Source of the DNA: JANYLB01 sp963837715
Lineage (GTDB): Bacteria > Actinomycetota > Acidimicrobiia > IMCC26256 > JANYLB01
Length of the DNA: 64,000 nt
Assembly (NCBI GenBank): GCA_963837715.1
Contig: CAWIOF010000002.1
Coordinates: forward strand, 2,170,001-2,234,000
Direction of reading: 5' to 3'
Below the pieces are notes generated by a model. That model made no database searches. It saw only the letters and a list, made by a program, of their open reading frames with translations, and was not told where the DNA came from. The translations under genes and the position numbers were made by a program. Shown one piece after another: positions 16,153 to 24,668 of the stretch. Within the stretch, counting starts at the first letter, position 1. The number at the start of each line of letters is the position of its first letter.

Positions 16153-17013
16153 ATGCATGGATCCAAGCGACACCTGACCACCAGCCGGATGACGAGGCGC
16201 ACGAACGGCCACGTCCGCCGCCTCGTCGGTGCGGGCGTGCTCGCGCCGGCCGTCGTGGTACTGGCCGCGACGGGTGCGCTCGGCGCGACATCCGACAGTG
16301 GGAACCCCCTCGGTGCGTCGGGCACGCTGACCAGCCGCAGCGGCGCCACACTCGAGGTCGAGGGATTCGCCGGTGCGACGAAGGTGATCGTGACCGCGTC
16401 GACCAAGTACCGCCAGACGCAGGACACCGACGCATCCGCGATCAAGAAGGGCGCATGCGTCCGCGTGTCGGGCGACGGTGACACCTCCAGCGGGATCACG
16501 GCGACGAAGGTCTCGATCCTCGGCACCGCGCAGGCGTGCAGCACCCGAGGTCGCTCGGGCCGGCAAGGCTTCCCCGGTGGGGGTGGTGGTTCCCTGCCCA
16601 ACGGTGGTTCCCTGCCCAACGGTGGTTCCCTGCCCAACGGTGGTTCCCTGCCCAACGGTGGGTCCTTCCCTCCGGGCGCGTCCGGCGGCGGCGCGACCGG
16701 CACGGTGAAGTCGATCAAGGGGAACTCGCTCGTGGTGACCGCTCAGGTCCCGAAGGGATCCGCGAACAGCAACCGGCAACCGAAGCTCGTGAAGCGCAAG
16801 GTCGAGGTGACCCTCACCGATTCGTCGACGATCACACACAGCGTGCGCGCGACCGACAGTGTCCTCGTCGTCGGCACGTGCCTGACCACACAGGGTTCGA
16901 CCGACAGTGTCGGCACCGTCTCCGCCAAGACCGTGACGGCGACACCACCCGGGAACGACGGCTCCTGCACTCCTGAGCTCGGCGGGTTCGGGATCGGCGG
17001 TCCCCCGGGGTAG
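16153..17013 (+). CDS. Secreted DUF5666-like protein with GGSLPN repeats
   Basis: Predicted exported protein of 286 residues. The ATG at 16153 follows an AAGGA-type site. The N-terminus has basic residues then LVGAGVLAPAVVVLAATGALGA, a signal sequence ending near residue 45. Two similar beta-rich modules follow: SGTLTSRSGATLEVEGFAGATKVIVTASTKY...GACVRVSG and TGTVKSIKGNSLVVTAQ...VEVTLTDSSTITHSV...GTCLTTQG, the pattern of DUF5666-type OB-like domains. They are separated by four GGSLPN units. Placed directly after the adaptor-ABC-adaptor genes, it may be a cargo or surface partner of that system; this is inference from context. Confidence 0.72.
   Translation: MHGSKRHLTTSRMTRRTNGHVRRLVGAGVLAPAVVVLAATGALGATSDSGNPLGASGTLTSRSGATLEVEGFAGATKVIVTASTKYRQTQDTDASAIKKGACVRVSGDGDTSSGITATKVSILGTAQACSTRGRSGRQGFPGGGGGSLPNGGSLPNGGSLPNGGSLPNGGSFPPGASGGGATGTVKSIKGNSLVVTAQVPKGSANSNRQPKLVKRKVEVTLTDSSTITHSVRATDSVLVVGTCLTTQGSTDSVGTVSAKTVTATPPGNDGSCTPELGGFGIGGPPG
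16585..16656 (+). repeat. 18-bp tandem repeat encoding GGSLPN units
   Basis: Four perfect copies of GGTGGTTCCCTGCCCAAC inside the secreted protein gene, followed by a degenerate fifth (GGTGGGTCCTTCCC). Perfect identity indicates recent expansion or strong homogenisation. Confidence 0.92.
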
Positions 17014-17023
17014 GTTCCGACGT

Positions 17024-17809
17024 ATGAGGATCCTGGTGACCGGCGCAGCCCGCGCCATCGGACGAGCGACGGTCGTCGAGTGCGCCCGACGGGGCCACCA
17101 CGTCGTCGCCACGGCCCGCGATCCGCGCCTCCTCGACGATCTCGACGTGACAACGGTCGCCCTCGACGTCACCGATCCCGAATCGATCGCGACCGCGCTC
17201 GACGCGGCGGGTGAGCTCGACGGCGTGGTCAGCAACGCAGCCCTGACCGGCCGGGGACCCCTCGAGGACTTCCCGCTCGACCGTCTCGGCTCCATCATCG
17301 ACACCAACGCCTATGGCCCCCTGCGGATCGCGCAGTCGGTGCTCCCGAGCTGGCGCCTCCGGGGATCCGGTGTGCTCGTGCACGTGAGCTCGGTGCAGGG
17401 CCGGGTCGCCACGCCACTCGAAGGCGCGTACGCGGCGTCGAAGTACGCCCTCGAGGCCATCTCGGAGACGCTCCACTACGAGGTCGGGCACTTCGGGATC
17501 CGGATCGTGATCATCGAGCCCGGGTACATCGCGCCGGGCATGAAGGCGGCCGACCGGCACGACGGTCCCCCCGAGTACGCGCCGCTGTGGGACCAGTGGG
17601 ACGGCACCGACGCCAAGGTCACCGGACCTACGGGGCGGCCCGGCCCGGAGATCGTGGCCGTCGCGATCGCCGATGCGCTCGAGGACCCGGCCACGCCGCT
17701 CCGGGTGCCGGTGGGTGCCGACGCCGAGACCATCCTCGCGACCCGCCACCAACTCGACGACGCCACGTTCGAAGCGACCATGCGCCAGGTGCTCGACCTC
17801 ACCTGGTGA
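17024..17809 (+). CDS. SDR family oxidoreductase
   Basis: SDR of 261 residues. The cofactor motif TGAARAIG is at residues 6-13, then SNAA (in place of NNAG), catalytic Ser in VHVSSVQG, and YAASK. The C-terminal IRIVIIEPGYIAPGMK resembles retinol-dehydrogenase and 17-beta-HSD-like SDRs, which often act on hydrophobic alcohols. It overlaps the following methyltransferase gene by 4 bp (GTGA), so the two form a unit. Substrate unknown. Confidence 0.87.
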   Translation: MRILVTGAARAIGRATVVECARRGHHVVATARDPRLLDDLDVTTVALDVTDPESIATALDAAGELDGVVSNAALTGRGPLEDFPLDRLGSIIDTNAYGPLRIAQSVLPSWRLRGSGVLVHVSSVQGRVATPLEGAYAASKYALEAISETLHYEVGHFGIRIVIIEPGYIAPGMKAADRHDGPPEYAPLWDQWDGTDAKVTGPTGRPGPEIVAVAIADALEDPATPLRVPVGADAETILATRHQLDDATFEATMRQVLDLTW

Positions 17810-18591
17810 CGCCACCCGAGCGGCCCGATGGGCCCGACCAGACCGCGTGGAACGGGTACGTCGAAAGCTTCCACGCCCACGCTCCCGGCATCACCGAAAC
17901 GGTGCTCGCACCGTGTCGAGCCGACGGTGCCACTCCCTACGAGTGGCTCGCCGAGTCGGTCGACCCATCGGCGTCGACGGTCCTCGACCTCGCGTGCGGC
18001 AGCGCGCCCCTGGCGCAGGTCATCGGGACCGGTCGGATCATCGGCATCGATCGCTCGGAGGCCGAGCTCGCCGTCGCCCGGGCGCACCACCCTGCACCGC
18101 TCGTCCGCGGCGACGCCGCCCGGCTCCCGTTCCCGGCCCGGAGCGTCGATACCGTCACCTGCTCGTTCGCGCTCATGGTGGCGACGCCGCTCGACGAGAT
18201 CGCCGACGAGATCGCCCGGGTCACCCGTCGGGGCGGGGGCCTCTCGGTGCTGCTCCCGGCGCGGGGCCCGCTGTCGATGCGCGACCGGATTCGCTACGCG
18301 AGCCTCGCGGTGCGGCTGGGGTCCCGCCCGGCCCGGTTCCCGAACCCGACGGCGGGACACGACCTCGTTCGTGTGCTCGCCGAGCGCGGATACCGGGTGG
18401 ATCACGACGAATCGGTCCGGTTCGCCTACCCGATCGTCGACGAAGCCGCGGCCGATGCCTTCGTCGCGTCCTGCTACCTCCCCGACATCCCGGACCGGCG
18501 CCGCGACGCGGGCCGCCAGTCGGCCCGGCGGTGGATCGGGAGCGATCTCGGGCTCCCGCTGCGGCGCGTCTCCGCCACGGCCGGCCGGTAG
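17806..18591 (+). CDS. Class I SAM-dependent methyltransferase
   Basis: Protein of 261 residues starting at GTG 17806 inside the SDR stop codon. Motif I VLDLACGSAPLAQVIG (SAM-binding), an acidic residue at the end of strand 2 (GIDRSEAEL), motif II-like GDAARLPFPARSVDTVTCSFALMV, and RVTRRGGGLSVLLP match the Methyltransf_11 group (UbiE-like). The C-terminal part is arginine-rich and has no extra domain. The methyl acceptor cannot be told from sequence. Confidence 0.86.
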   Translation: MTPPERPDGPDQTAWNGYVESFHAHAPGITETVLAPCRADGATPYEWLAESVDPSASTVLDLACGSAPLAQVIGTGRIIGIDRSEAELAVARAHHPAPLVRGDAARLPFPARSVDTVTCSFALMVATPLDEIADEIARVTRRGGGLSVLLPARGPLSMRDRIRYASLAVRLGSRPARFPNPTAGHDLVRVLAERGYRVDHDESVRFAYPIVDEAAADAFVASCYLPDIPDRRRDAGRQSARRWIGSDLGLPLRRVSATAGR

Positions 18592-18602
18592 CGTCGAACC
18601 CG

Positions 18603-19586
18603 ATGCGACCAGCCACGATCCGCCGACCCCGCCGTTCGTCGCTCGTGGTTGCCGTGCTCGGGTCGATCCTCGTGGCCGGCTTCTTCGTGGCCACGATCTC
18701 CACCCGCGCCGACGCCGGCGACGGTACGACAGCCGCAACGAGTGCCGCCGCGAACGAGTTGACGATCCCGAAAGCGATCGTGCTCGGAGTGGTCGAGGGG
18801 ATCACGGAGTACCTCCCGATCAGCTCGACGGGCCACCTCACGGTGACCGAGCAACTGCTCGACATCGGCCAGACCGATGCGACCCGCGACGTCACCAAGT
18901 CGTACACGGTGATCATCCAGATCGGCGCGATCTTCGCGGTCATCGGCCTGTACTGGCGCCGACTCCGCGACATGCTCCTCGGCATCGCGGGGCGCAGCCC
19001 GACGGGCCGCAGCACCTTCCTCGCTCTCGTGCTCGCGTTCATCCCGGCCGCCGTCTTCGGACTGGTGTTCGGCGACACGATCCAGGAAGAGCTGTTCGGC
19101 ACGGGTCCGGTCGCCGCCGCGTGGATCGTCGGAGGTATCGCGATCCTGGTGTTCGTCCGCGTGTTCCGCCGCCCACCCGAGGTCGGCATCCGGCTCGAGG
19201 AGATCGGCGCGCGCCAGGCGCTCGTCGTCGGCCTCGCCCAGGCCCTCGCACTCTGGCCCGGGGTGAGCCGCAGCCTCGTCACCATCGTCGCCGCGCTCCT
19301 CGTCGGGCTCACGCTCCCGGCGGCAGTCGAGTTCAGCTTCCTCCTCGGCCTCGCGACACTGAGCGCGGCGAGTCTCTACGAGATCGCGAAACACGGATCC
19401 GAGGTGATCGACACCTTCGGCTGGGTGAGTCCGATCGTGGGGATCGTGGCCGCCTTCGTGGCCGCGGTGCTCGCGATCAAGTGGTTGGTCGACTACCTGA
19501 ACCACCACGACCTCTCGATCTTCGGGTACTACCGGATCGGGGTCGGCGTGCTCGTACTCGTGCTCCTCGCGACGAACACGATCTGA
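18603..19586 (+). CDS. uppP: Undecaprenyl-diphosphatase UppP/BacA
   Basis: Integral membrane enzyme of 327 residues that dephosphorylates undecaprenyl pyrophosphate so the lipid carrier can be reused in cell-wall synthesis. Motif 1 is EGITEYLPISSTGHL (residues about 63-77) and motif 2 PGVSRSLVTI; the usual PGxSRSG has Leu in place of the final Gly. At least seven further hydrophobic helices follow. Unusually, the first about 45 residues form an extra TM or signal-like segment (SLVVAVLGSILVAGFFVATI) and a polar linker before the conserved fold. ATG at 18603, 11 bp after the methyltransferase. Confidence 0.92.
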   Translation: MRPATIRRPRRSSLVVAVLGSILVAGFFVATISTRADAGDGTTAATSAAANELTIPKAIVLGVVEGITEYLPISSTGHLTVTEQLLDIGQTDATRDVTKSYTVIIQIGAIFAVIGLYWRRLRDMLLGIAGRSPTGRSTFLALVLAFIPAAVFGLVFGDTIQEELFGTGPVAAAWIVGGIAILVFVRVFRRPPEVGIRLEEIGARQALVVGLAQALALWPGVSRSLVTIVAALLVGLTLPAAVEFSFLLGLATLSAASLYEIAKHGSEVIDTFGWVSPIVGIVAAFVAAVLAIKWLVDYLNHHDLSIFGYYRIGVGVLVLVLLATNTI

Positions 19587-19658
19587 CGCGCAACCGGACG
19601 GCCGACCGTGCTCGAACTGCCGGGTTGCAGCACGACAGGCAACTGATCGGGCCGCGGT

Positions 19659-20243
19659 TCAGCGCTCGGCGAACGAGACCCTGAAGCGGATGTCGCGCTC
19701 GTCGAACAACGTCGGGAGCACAGAGTCGTCGGAGCGCCGCCGGAGTCGGTAGACGGAGCCGCTGGCGCCGGGAACGACCTCGGCCACCTCGAACCCTCCG
19801 ACCCAGCGGTCACCGAACCGACAGTGGACCTCGACCGATTCGTGTCGGAGCACGTCGGGTGTCAGGTCGATCGACTCCGCCGCATCGATGGCACCTTCGT
19901 GGTCGCCGAGCACGACCTCGGGAGCGATCGATCCTCCGATCACGTGGTGGCGCGGCGATGTGGCGGCTGCGGGGAGCTGCGCGAGCGAGGCGGTGAGCGT
20001 GGCACTCAACCGGTTCACGACGTCGACCAGGGATGCCCGCTCCACGCGCTCGCCCTCCACGCGTCCCGCCATGACGTGACACGCGTCTGCGACGCGACGG
20101 AGGGCACGGGCGAGCTCGGTGTCGCGCTCGGAGAAGGTGACCTGGACGTCGTCGATGGAGTGGCGCATCTCCGTGCGAAGGCGCGCCACCTCGTCGCGGA
20201 GCTCGCTGAGCTCAGCCCGCTTCCGCCGCCGCCCGAACCCCAC
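19659..20243 (-). CDS. Hypothetical coiled-coil protein
   Basis: Not recognised. In this 194-residue protein, the basic N-terminus (MGFGRRRKRAEL) leads to a predicted coiled coil (LSELRDEVARLRTEMRHSIDDVQ, continuing to about residue 85). The C-terminal half is beta-rich (VEVHCRFGDRWVGGFEVAEVV...YRLRRRSDDSVLPTLFDERDIRF), resembling a small Tudor/SH3-like binding fold. No signal peptide. Convergent with uppP. About 215 bp without a gene lie upstream (20244-20459). Confidence 0.6.
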   Translation of the reverse strand: MGFGRRRKRAELSELRDEVARLRTEMRHSIDDVQVTFSERDTELARALRRVADACHVMAGRVEGERVERASLVDVVNRLSATLTASLAQLPAAATSPRHHVIGGSIAPEVVLGDHEGAIDAAESIDLTPDVLRHESVEVHCRFGDRWVGGFEVAEVVPGASGSVYRLRRRSDDSVLPTLFDERDIRFRVSFAER

Positions 20244-20459
20244 CGCCGTCTCCCCGTGTCAGACGGTTCGGATCGTACGGCCGGCGGACCCCGACGTGGT
20301 GGACCGGTGGTGGGCCGCGTCTGCGCCCCGCGCGTGCGGTGGGGTTTGCGTCAGCCACTGCTCATGCCGCTACCCGACGTGAGTCGACTGCGAAAATCCG
20401 AACGCGGAGAGTAGTAGTCCCTATCGGACGCGTGGGTTTCGTCGTAACGTGTGTTGCCA

Positions 20460-20615
20460 ATGAGCATCGTGACCGTGAGCGTGATCGCAGTCGGTTCAGC
20501 AATCGTCGGCTTCCTCACCGCGGCGCTGCTGTCGGCCGCCAAGAGTTCCGACCACGTGCCCACGCGGGAGCGGACCACCGAGACGGGCATCCTCTCGGGT
20601 CCCTCGCAGAACTAG
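20460..20615 (+). CDS. Candidate 51-residue single-pass membrane protein
   Basis: Short frame with ATG at 20460: an N-terminal TM helix (SVIAVGSAIVGFLTAALLSA) and a hydrophilic tail (KSSDHVPTRERTTETG). Its TAG stop and the TAG stop of the convergent downstream gene are the two strands of one CTAG. No clear ribosome-binding site is seen. Below the usual length for calling; probable but unproven. Confidence 0.4.
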   Translation: MSIVTVSVIAVGSAIVGFLTAALLSAAKSSDHVPTRERTTETGILSGPSQN

Positions 20616-20965
20616 CGCCGTTTCTTCTTCCGCCCTTTGCGGAACAATCCCCGCTTCTTGTCCTGCGCCGCGAACTCCGCGAGCAGGTCGGGCGCGGCGG
20701 CGTTGACGATGTCTTCGGCCTGGTCGAGCAACGCCGCGATGTCGTCGCCCTCAGGCTCGACATCGGGAGAGACCGCGGGCTTGCCCAGGCTGCCGTACTG
20801 CCAGCCGGCGTCGTACCGGCGCTGCTGGAACCCCGCGCACTCGTCGGGACACCGCCACGGTGCCTCCGGGGCGAGGTCGAGCGCGCACTTCCGCACGATC
20901 TCACCGGACTTGTAGGTCCGACTCTCGTAGTGACGGCAGTCCTTCCGCATCGGCATGGCCGACAT
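20612..20965 (-). CDS. Hypothetical Cys-rich small protein
   Basis: Protein of up to 117 residues; the start could be ATG 20965, 20956 or 20950. The N-terminal half has four cysteines in CRHYESR, RKCALD and RCPDECAGF, a spacing suited to metal binding or an Fe-S/zinc site. The C-terminal half is an acidic helix (DDIAALLDQAEDIVNAAAPDLLAEF) ending in a very basic tail (KKRGLFRKGRKKKRR) that could contact nucleic acid. No named family recognised. Confidence 0.62.
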   Translation of the reverse strand: MSAMPMRKDCRHYESRTYKSGEIVRKCALDLAPEAPWRCPDECAGFQQRRYDAGWQYGSLGKPAVSPDVEPEGDDIAALLDQAEDIVNAAAPDLLAEFAAQDKKRGLFRKGRKKKRR

Positions 20966-21095
20966 TCTTGCCGACCCGCCCCGGGACCGTGGGGGCAGGC
21001 CGATTCGGTCCGATCGGGGGTCAGGTTGCGGTCATTCGTGCCGATACCCCGGACAGCGCGTTTTCGATCACACCGGAACTCGAGAAGCGGAGCCC

Positions 21096-24000
21096 GTGGC
21101 CATCGAGCACGACCATCCGTCGCCAGGCATCGAAGCCCTCGCCGACCTGGTCTTCGTCATCGACGGTGACACCACCGTCCGATCGGTGAACCGCGCGATC
21201 CGCCGGGTCCTGGGGTTCGAGCCCTCCGACGTCGTGGGGACCAGCGCGCTCGCCCTGATCCACCCCGACGACGTCGGGGTCGCGGCGGAGTCACTGGTGG
21301 GGACCGCCGGCGCGGCCGACGGTCCGCGGCCGGCGATCGCGATCCGGGCTGCCACTTCCGACGGCTCCTGGCAGCGCCTCGAGATCGTCGCGAACAACCT
21401 GCTCGATGACGAGCGGATCCGGGCCATCACGATCGTCGCGCGGGAGATCGCGACCGACACCTCCGCCGAGCAGGCCAAGCGTGAGACCGAACGTCGGCTC
21501 GACGCGGCGTTCGACGGCACCTCGATCGGCATGGCGCTCATCGGTCCGGGTGGCCGGTTCCTCCGAGTCAACCCCTCGCTCTGCCAGCTCCTCGGCTACA
21601 CCATGCACGAGCTCATCTCGCGCGTCGCATCGGATCTCGTGCATCCCGACGAGCTCGAACAGGGCCTCGACGCGCTCGTGGCGATCGCGTCGGGCGCCGT
21701 CGAGACCTCCGAGGACGAACGTCGGATGCGTCGACGCGACGGCTCCTACGTCTGGGTCCGGATGGCGATCTCCCTCGTCCGCGACGACGCGGGCGCGCCG
21801 CTCTACTTCGCGACCCAGGTGGTGGATCTCTCGGAGCGTGTGGCCGCAGAAGAGGCCCGGCGCGCGCAGGAGGAGCAGTACCGCCTCATCGTCGAGAGCA
21901 CGCACCAGGGCGTCTGGCTCATCGACGAACACGAACACACCACCTTCGTGAACCCCGCCGTCGCCGCGATGCTCGGCTACACGACCGAGGAGATGGCGGG
22001 TCGACACATCTTCGACTTCATGGACGAGACGCGCCGCGTCGAGGCGGTCACGCAGCTGGAGCGACGGCGCGAGGGCCTGCGCGATCGCCTTGCCTTCTGC
22101 CTCCGGCATTCCCAGGGGCACGACGTGTGGGTCGAGGCCGACTCCAGTCCGCTCACCGACGCCGAGCGCGCCTACGCCGGTGCGATCACCGTGCTCACCG
22201 ATGTCACCGAGGAACGCCACGTCGAAGCCGCGCTCCGGCACGAGCGGGAGCGGTTCCGCACCCTCGTCCAGGAATCGGCCGACCTCATCGTCGTCGCAAC
22301 CGTCGACGGGACCATCGACTACGCGAGCCCGGCGGTCGAAACCGTGCTCGGCTACCGGCCCGAGGAGTTGCGGGGTCGTCCGCTCGAAGACCTGCTCCTC
22401 GATCCCGCCGAGGGTGCATCGCTCCGATCGGGAACCCTTGCGCCCGCGTCCCGGCTCGGCGACACCGTGCCGAACGAACTGACCCTGCGGCACCGCGACG
22501 GAACGACTCGCTACTGCGAGGTCGTCGCCCGCAACCTGACCGACGACCCGAGCGTGCAGGGTGTCGTCGTGAACGCACGGGACGTGACCGACGCCCGCCG
22601 CGCCGAGCGGCGGCTCCGGGCCCTGTTCGAGGCGTCGAACGACATCGTCACGATCCTCCAGCCCGACGGCAACTGGTTCGCCAGTCCGGCCGGGACACGA
22701 CTCCTCGGGCACCAGCCCGGCTACGAGCCCGAGGGGGGTCTGCTCTCACTGGTCCATCCCGACGACCTCGACGGCGCGGCCGCGGCGCTCGCCGAAGCCC
22801 TCGACGGTCGGCGATCTCCGTCGGAGCCACTCGAGTTCCGGGCCCGTACCGCCGACGGCGAGTACCGCTGGCTCGAAGCAGTCGCCAACGACCTCCGCGA
22901 CGACCCGCTCGTCGGCGGGGTGGTGATCACCGCGCGCGACACCACCGAGCGCAAGCGCCAGGCGGCAGCGCTGCGCGAAGCCGAGGAGCGCTTCGCGGCC
23001 GCGTTCGAACGTTCGCCCGTGGCCATCGCCGTGATCGGCCTCGACGGCGCGCTCATCGACTGCAACGCGGCGTACAGCCTGATCGTCGACATCGCCATCC
23101 CGGAGCTGATCGGTACCAACGCGATGGCGATGGTCCATCCCGACGACCTCGACGAAGCAGTGGCCGCCGCCGTCGCCCGCATCGAAACCACGGGCGGGGA
23201 GCTCCCGCCACCCGCGCCGATCCGCATGGTCCGACCCGACGGGACCGAGGTGTGGGTGCGCTTCGATTCGGAGATCGTGAACGACTCCTCCGGACACGCC
23301 TCGTACGTGATCGCGACGATGAACGACATCACCGAGCAGCGGCACGCCGAGGAAGCAGTCCGCAGGAGCGAGCACTGGTTCAAGACCTTGGTGCAGAACC
23401 AGTCGGACCTCGTCACCGTGGTCGGATTCGACGGCGTGCTCAGCTACGTCTCGCCCAACAGCGAGAAGGTCCTCGGGTTCAAGCCGGCGGCGATGATCGG
23501 CACGACCGGCGAGTACAACATCCATCCCGACGACCTCGAGCACCTGATGACGAGCATCGGGGCCCAGATCGCCGACGACGCCGACGTGAAGCCGATCGAG
23601 TACCGACAACGCCACGCCGATGGGTCCTGGGCGTGGCTCGAGGCCACGGCCCGGATGATGCCGCCGGAGTACGGGAGCGACAGCGTCATCGTGACCGCCC
23701 GCGACGTCGGGGAGCGGCGTCGCGCCGAGTCGGCCCAACGCGAGGTCGAGGCCCGGTTCCGCGAGGCGTTCGCGTCGTCGCCGGTGGGGATCGGTTTCGC
23801 CGATCTCGACGGTAAGCTGACGTGGGTGAACCGGGCGCTCGCCCAGATCACGGGCATCCCCGAACCGGAGTTGACGGGAACGCAGTTCCAGTCGCTGTCG
23901 CGTGCCGGTGAGCTGGAGACCGAGATCGCCGAGACGGTTCGGTTGCTCCGCGGCGAGATCGACTCGTTCGAGAGCGAGAAGCGATACGAGCATCCCGACG

Positions 24001-24668
24001 GGCGGACGGTCTGGGGTCTGCTGCACGTCTCCCTCGTCAGGGACGCGGCCGGCGAGCCGGCGCAGCTCCTCGGCCAGGTCGAGGACATCACCGACCGCAA
24101 GGAGCGGGAGCTCGTGCTCGCCCACGACGCCGAGCACGACAACCTCACCGGTCTCTGGAACCGGAAGGGCTTCCGTCGCATCGCCGCCGAGCTCTGGGCC
24201 GACCGCACGACCGACGCCCCGGTCGCGCTGATCTTCGCCGATCTCGATCGATTCAAGAAGGTCAACGACGAGCTCGGCCACTCATCGGGCGACGAGGTCC
24301 TCGAGATCGTCGGGCGGAGGTTGACCGCGGCCGTCCGAGGCGGCGACACGGTCGCCCGGTGGGGTGGCGACGAGTTCGTCGTGCTCTGTCCGAGCGTGAC
24401 CGACGTCGACGAAGCGCGCCGGGTCGCGGAACGGATGCGCCGCGCGATCTCAGTGCCGTTCCGGATCAGTACCGGCGCGGCGTCGATCGGAGCCAGCATC
24501 GGTGTGGAGCTCGACACCGGCCACACATCCTCGGATGCACTGCTCGACGCTGCCGACGTGAAGGCCTACGCGGCCAAGGTCGCCGGAGGTGATCGCGTGA
24601 TGAGTGCCGGACCGACGACCCCGCTCACCCCATCCACTCGGCTGCGTGCTCCAGAAGGTACCGGCTGA
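21096..24668 (+). CDS. Diguanylate cyclase with eight PAS domains
   Basis: Protein of 1190 residues with no TM segment, so a cytosolic sensor. I count eight successive PAS/PAC units, opening with motifs such as ALADLVFVIDGDTTV, FDGTSIGMALIG, VESTHQGVWLID, QESADLIVVATVD, FEASNDIVTILQ, FERSPVAIAVIG, VQNQSDLVTVVG and FASSPVGIGFAD. The C-terminus is a GGDEF domain (HDAEHDNLTGLWNRKGF start, FADLDRFKKVND) with intact RWGGDEF and an RxxD inhibitory site (RGGD) five residues before it. It should make c-di-GMP under product inhibition. No EAL domain. GTG 21096 chosen; the frame extends 47 codons upstream in low-quality sequence. It overlaps the convergent gene by 44 bp. Confidence 0.92.
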   Translation: MAIEHDHPSPGIEALADLVFVIDGDTTVRSVNRAIRRVLGFEPSDVVGTSALALIHPDDVGVAAESLVGTAGAADGPRPAIAIRAATSDGSWQRLEIVANNLLDDERIRAITIVAREIATDTSAEQAKRETERRLDAAFDGTSIGMALIGPGGRFLRVNPSLCQLLGYTMHELISRVASDLVHPDELEQGLDALVAIASGAVETSEDERRMRRRDGSYVWVRMAISLVRDDAGAPLYFATQVVDLSERVAAEEARRAQEEQYRLIVESTHQGVWLIDEHEHTTFVNPAVAAMLGYTTEEMAGRHIFDFMDETRRVEAVTQLERRREGLRDRLAFCLRHSQGHDVWVEADSSPLTDAERAYAGAITVLTDVTEERHVEAALRHERERFRTLVQESADLIVVATVDGTIDYASPAVETVLGYRPEELRGRPLEDLLLDPAEGASLRSGTLAPASRLGDTVPNELTLRHRDGTTRYCEVVARNLTDDPSVQGVVVNARDVTDARRAERRLRALFEASNDIVTILQPDGNWFASPAGTRLLGHQPGYEPEGGLLSLVHPDDLDGAAAALAEALDGRRSPSEPLEFRARTADGEYRWLEAVANDLRDDPLVGGVVITARDTTERKRQAAALREAEERFAAAFERSPVAIAVIGLDGALIDCNAAYSLIVDIAIPELIGTNAMAMVHPDDLDEAVAAAVARIETTGGELPPPAPIRMVRPDGTEVWVRFDSEIVNDSSGHASYVIATMNDITEQRHAEEAVRRSEHWFKTLVQNQSDLVTVVGFDGVLSYVSPNSEKVLGFKPAAMIGTTGEYNIHPDDLEHLMTSIGAQIADDADVKPIEYRQRHADGSWAWLEATARMMPPEYGSDSVIVTARDVGERRRAESAQREVEARFREAFASSPVGIGFADLDGKLTWVNRALAQITGIPEPELTGTQFQSLSRAGELETEIAETVRLLRGEIDSFESEKRYEHPDGRTVWGLLHVSLVRDAAGEPAQLLGQVEDITDRKERELVLAHDAEHDNLTGLWNRKGFRRIAAELWADRTTDAPVALIFADLDRFKKVNDELGHSSGDEVLEIVGRRLTAAVRGGDTVARWGGDEFVVLCPSVTDVDEARRVAERMRRAISVPFRISTGAASIGASIGVELDTGHTSSDALLDAADVKAYAAKVAGGDRVMSAGPTTPLTPSTRLRAPEGTG

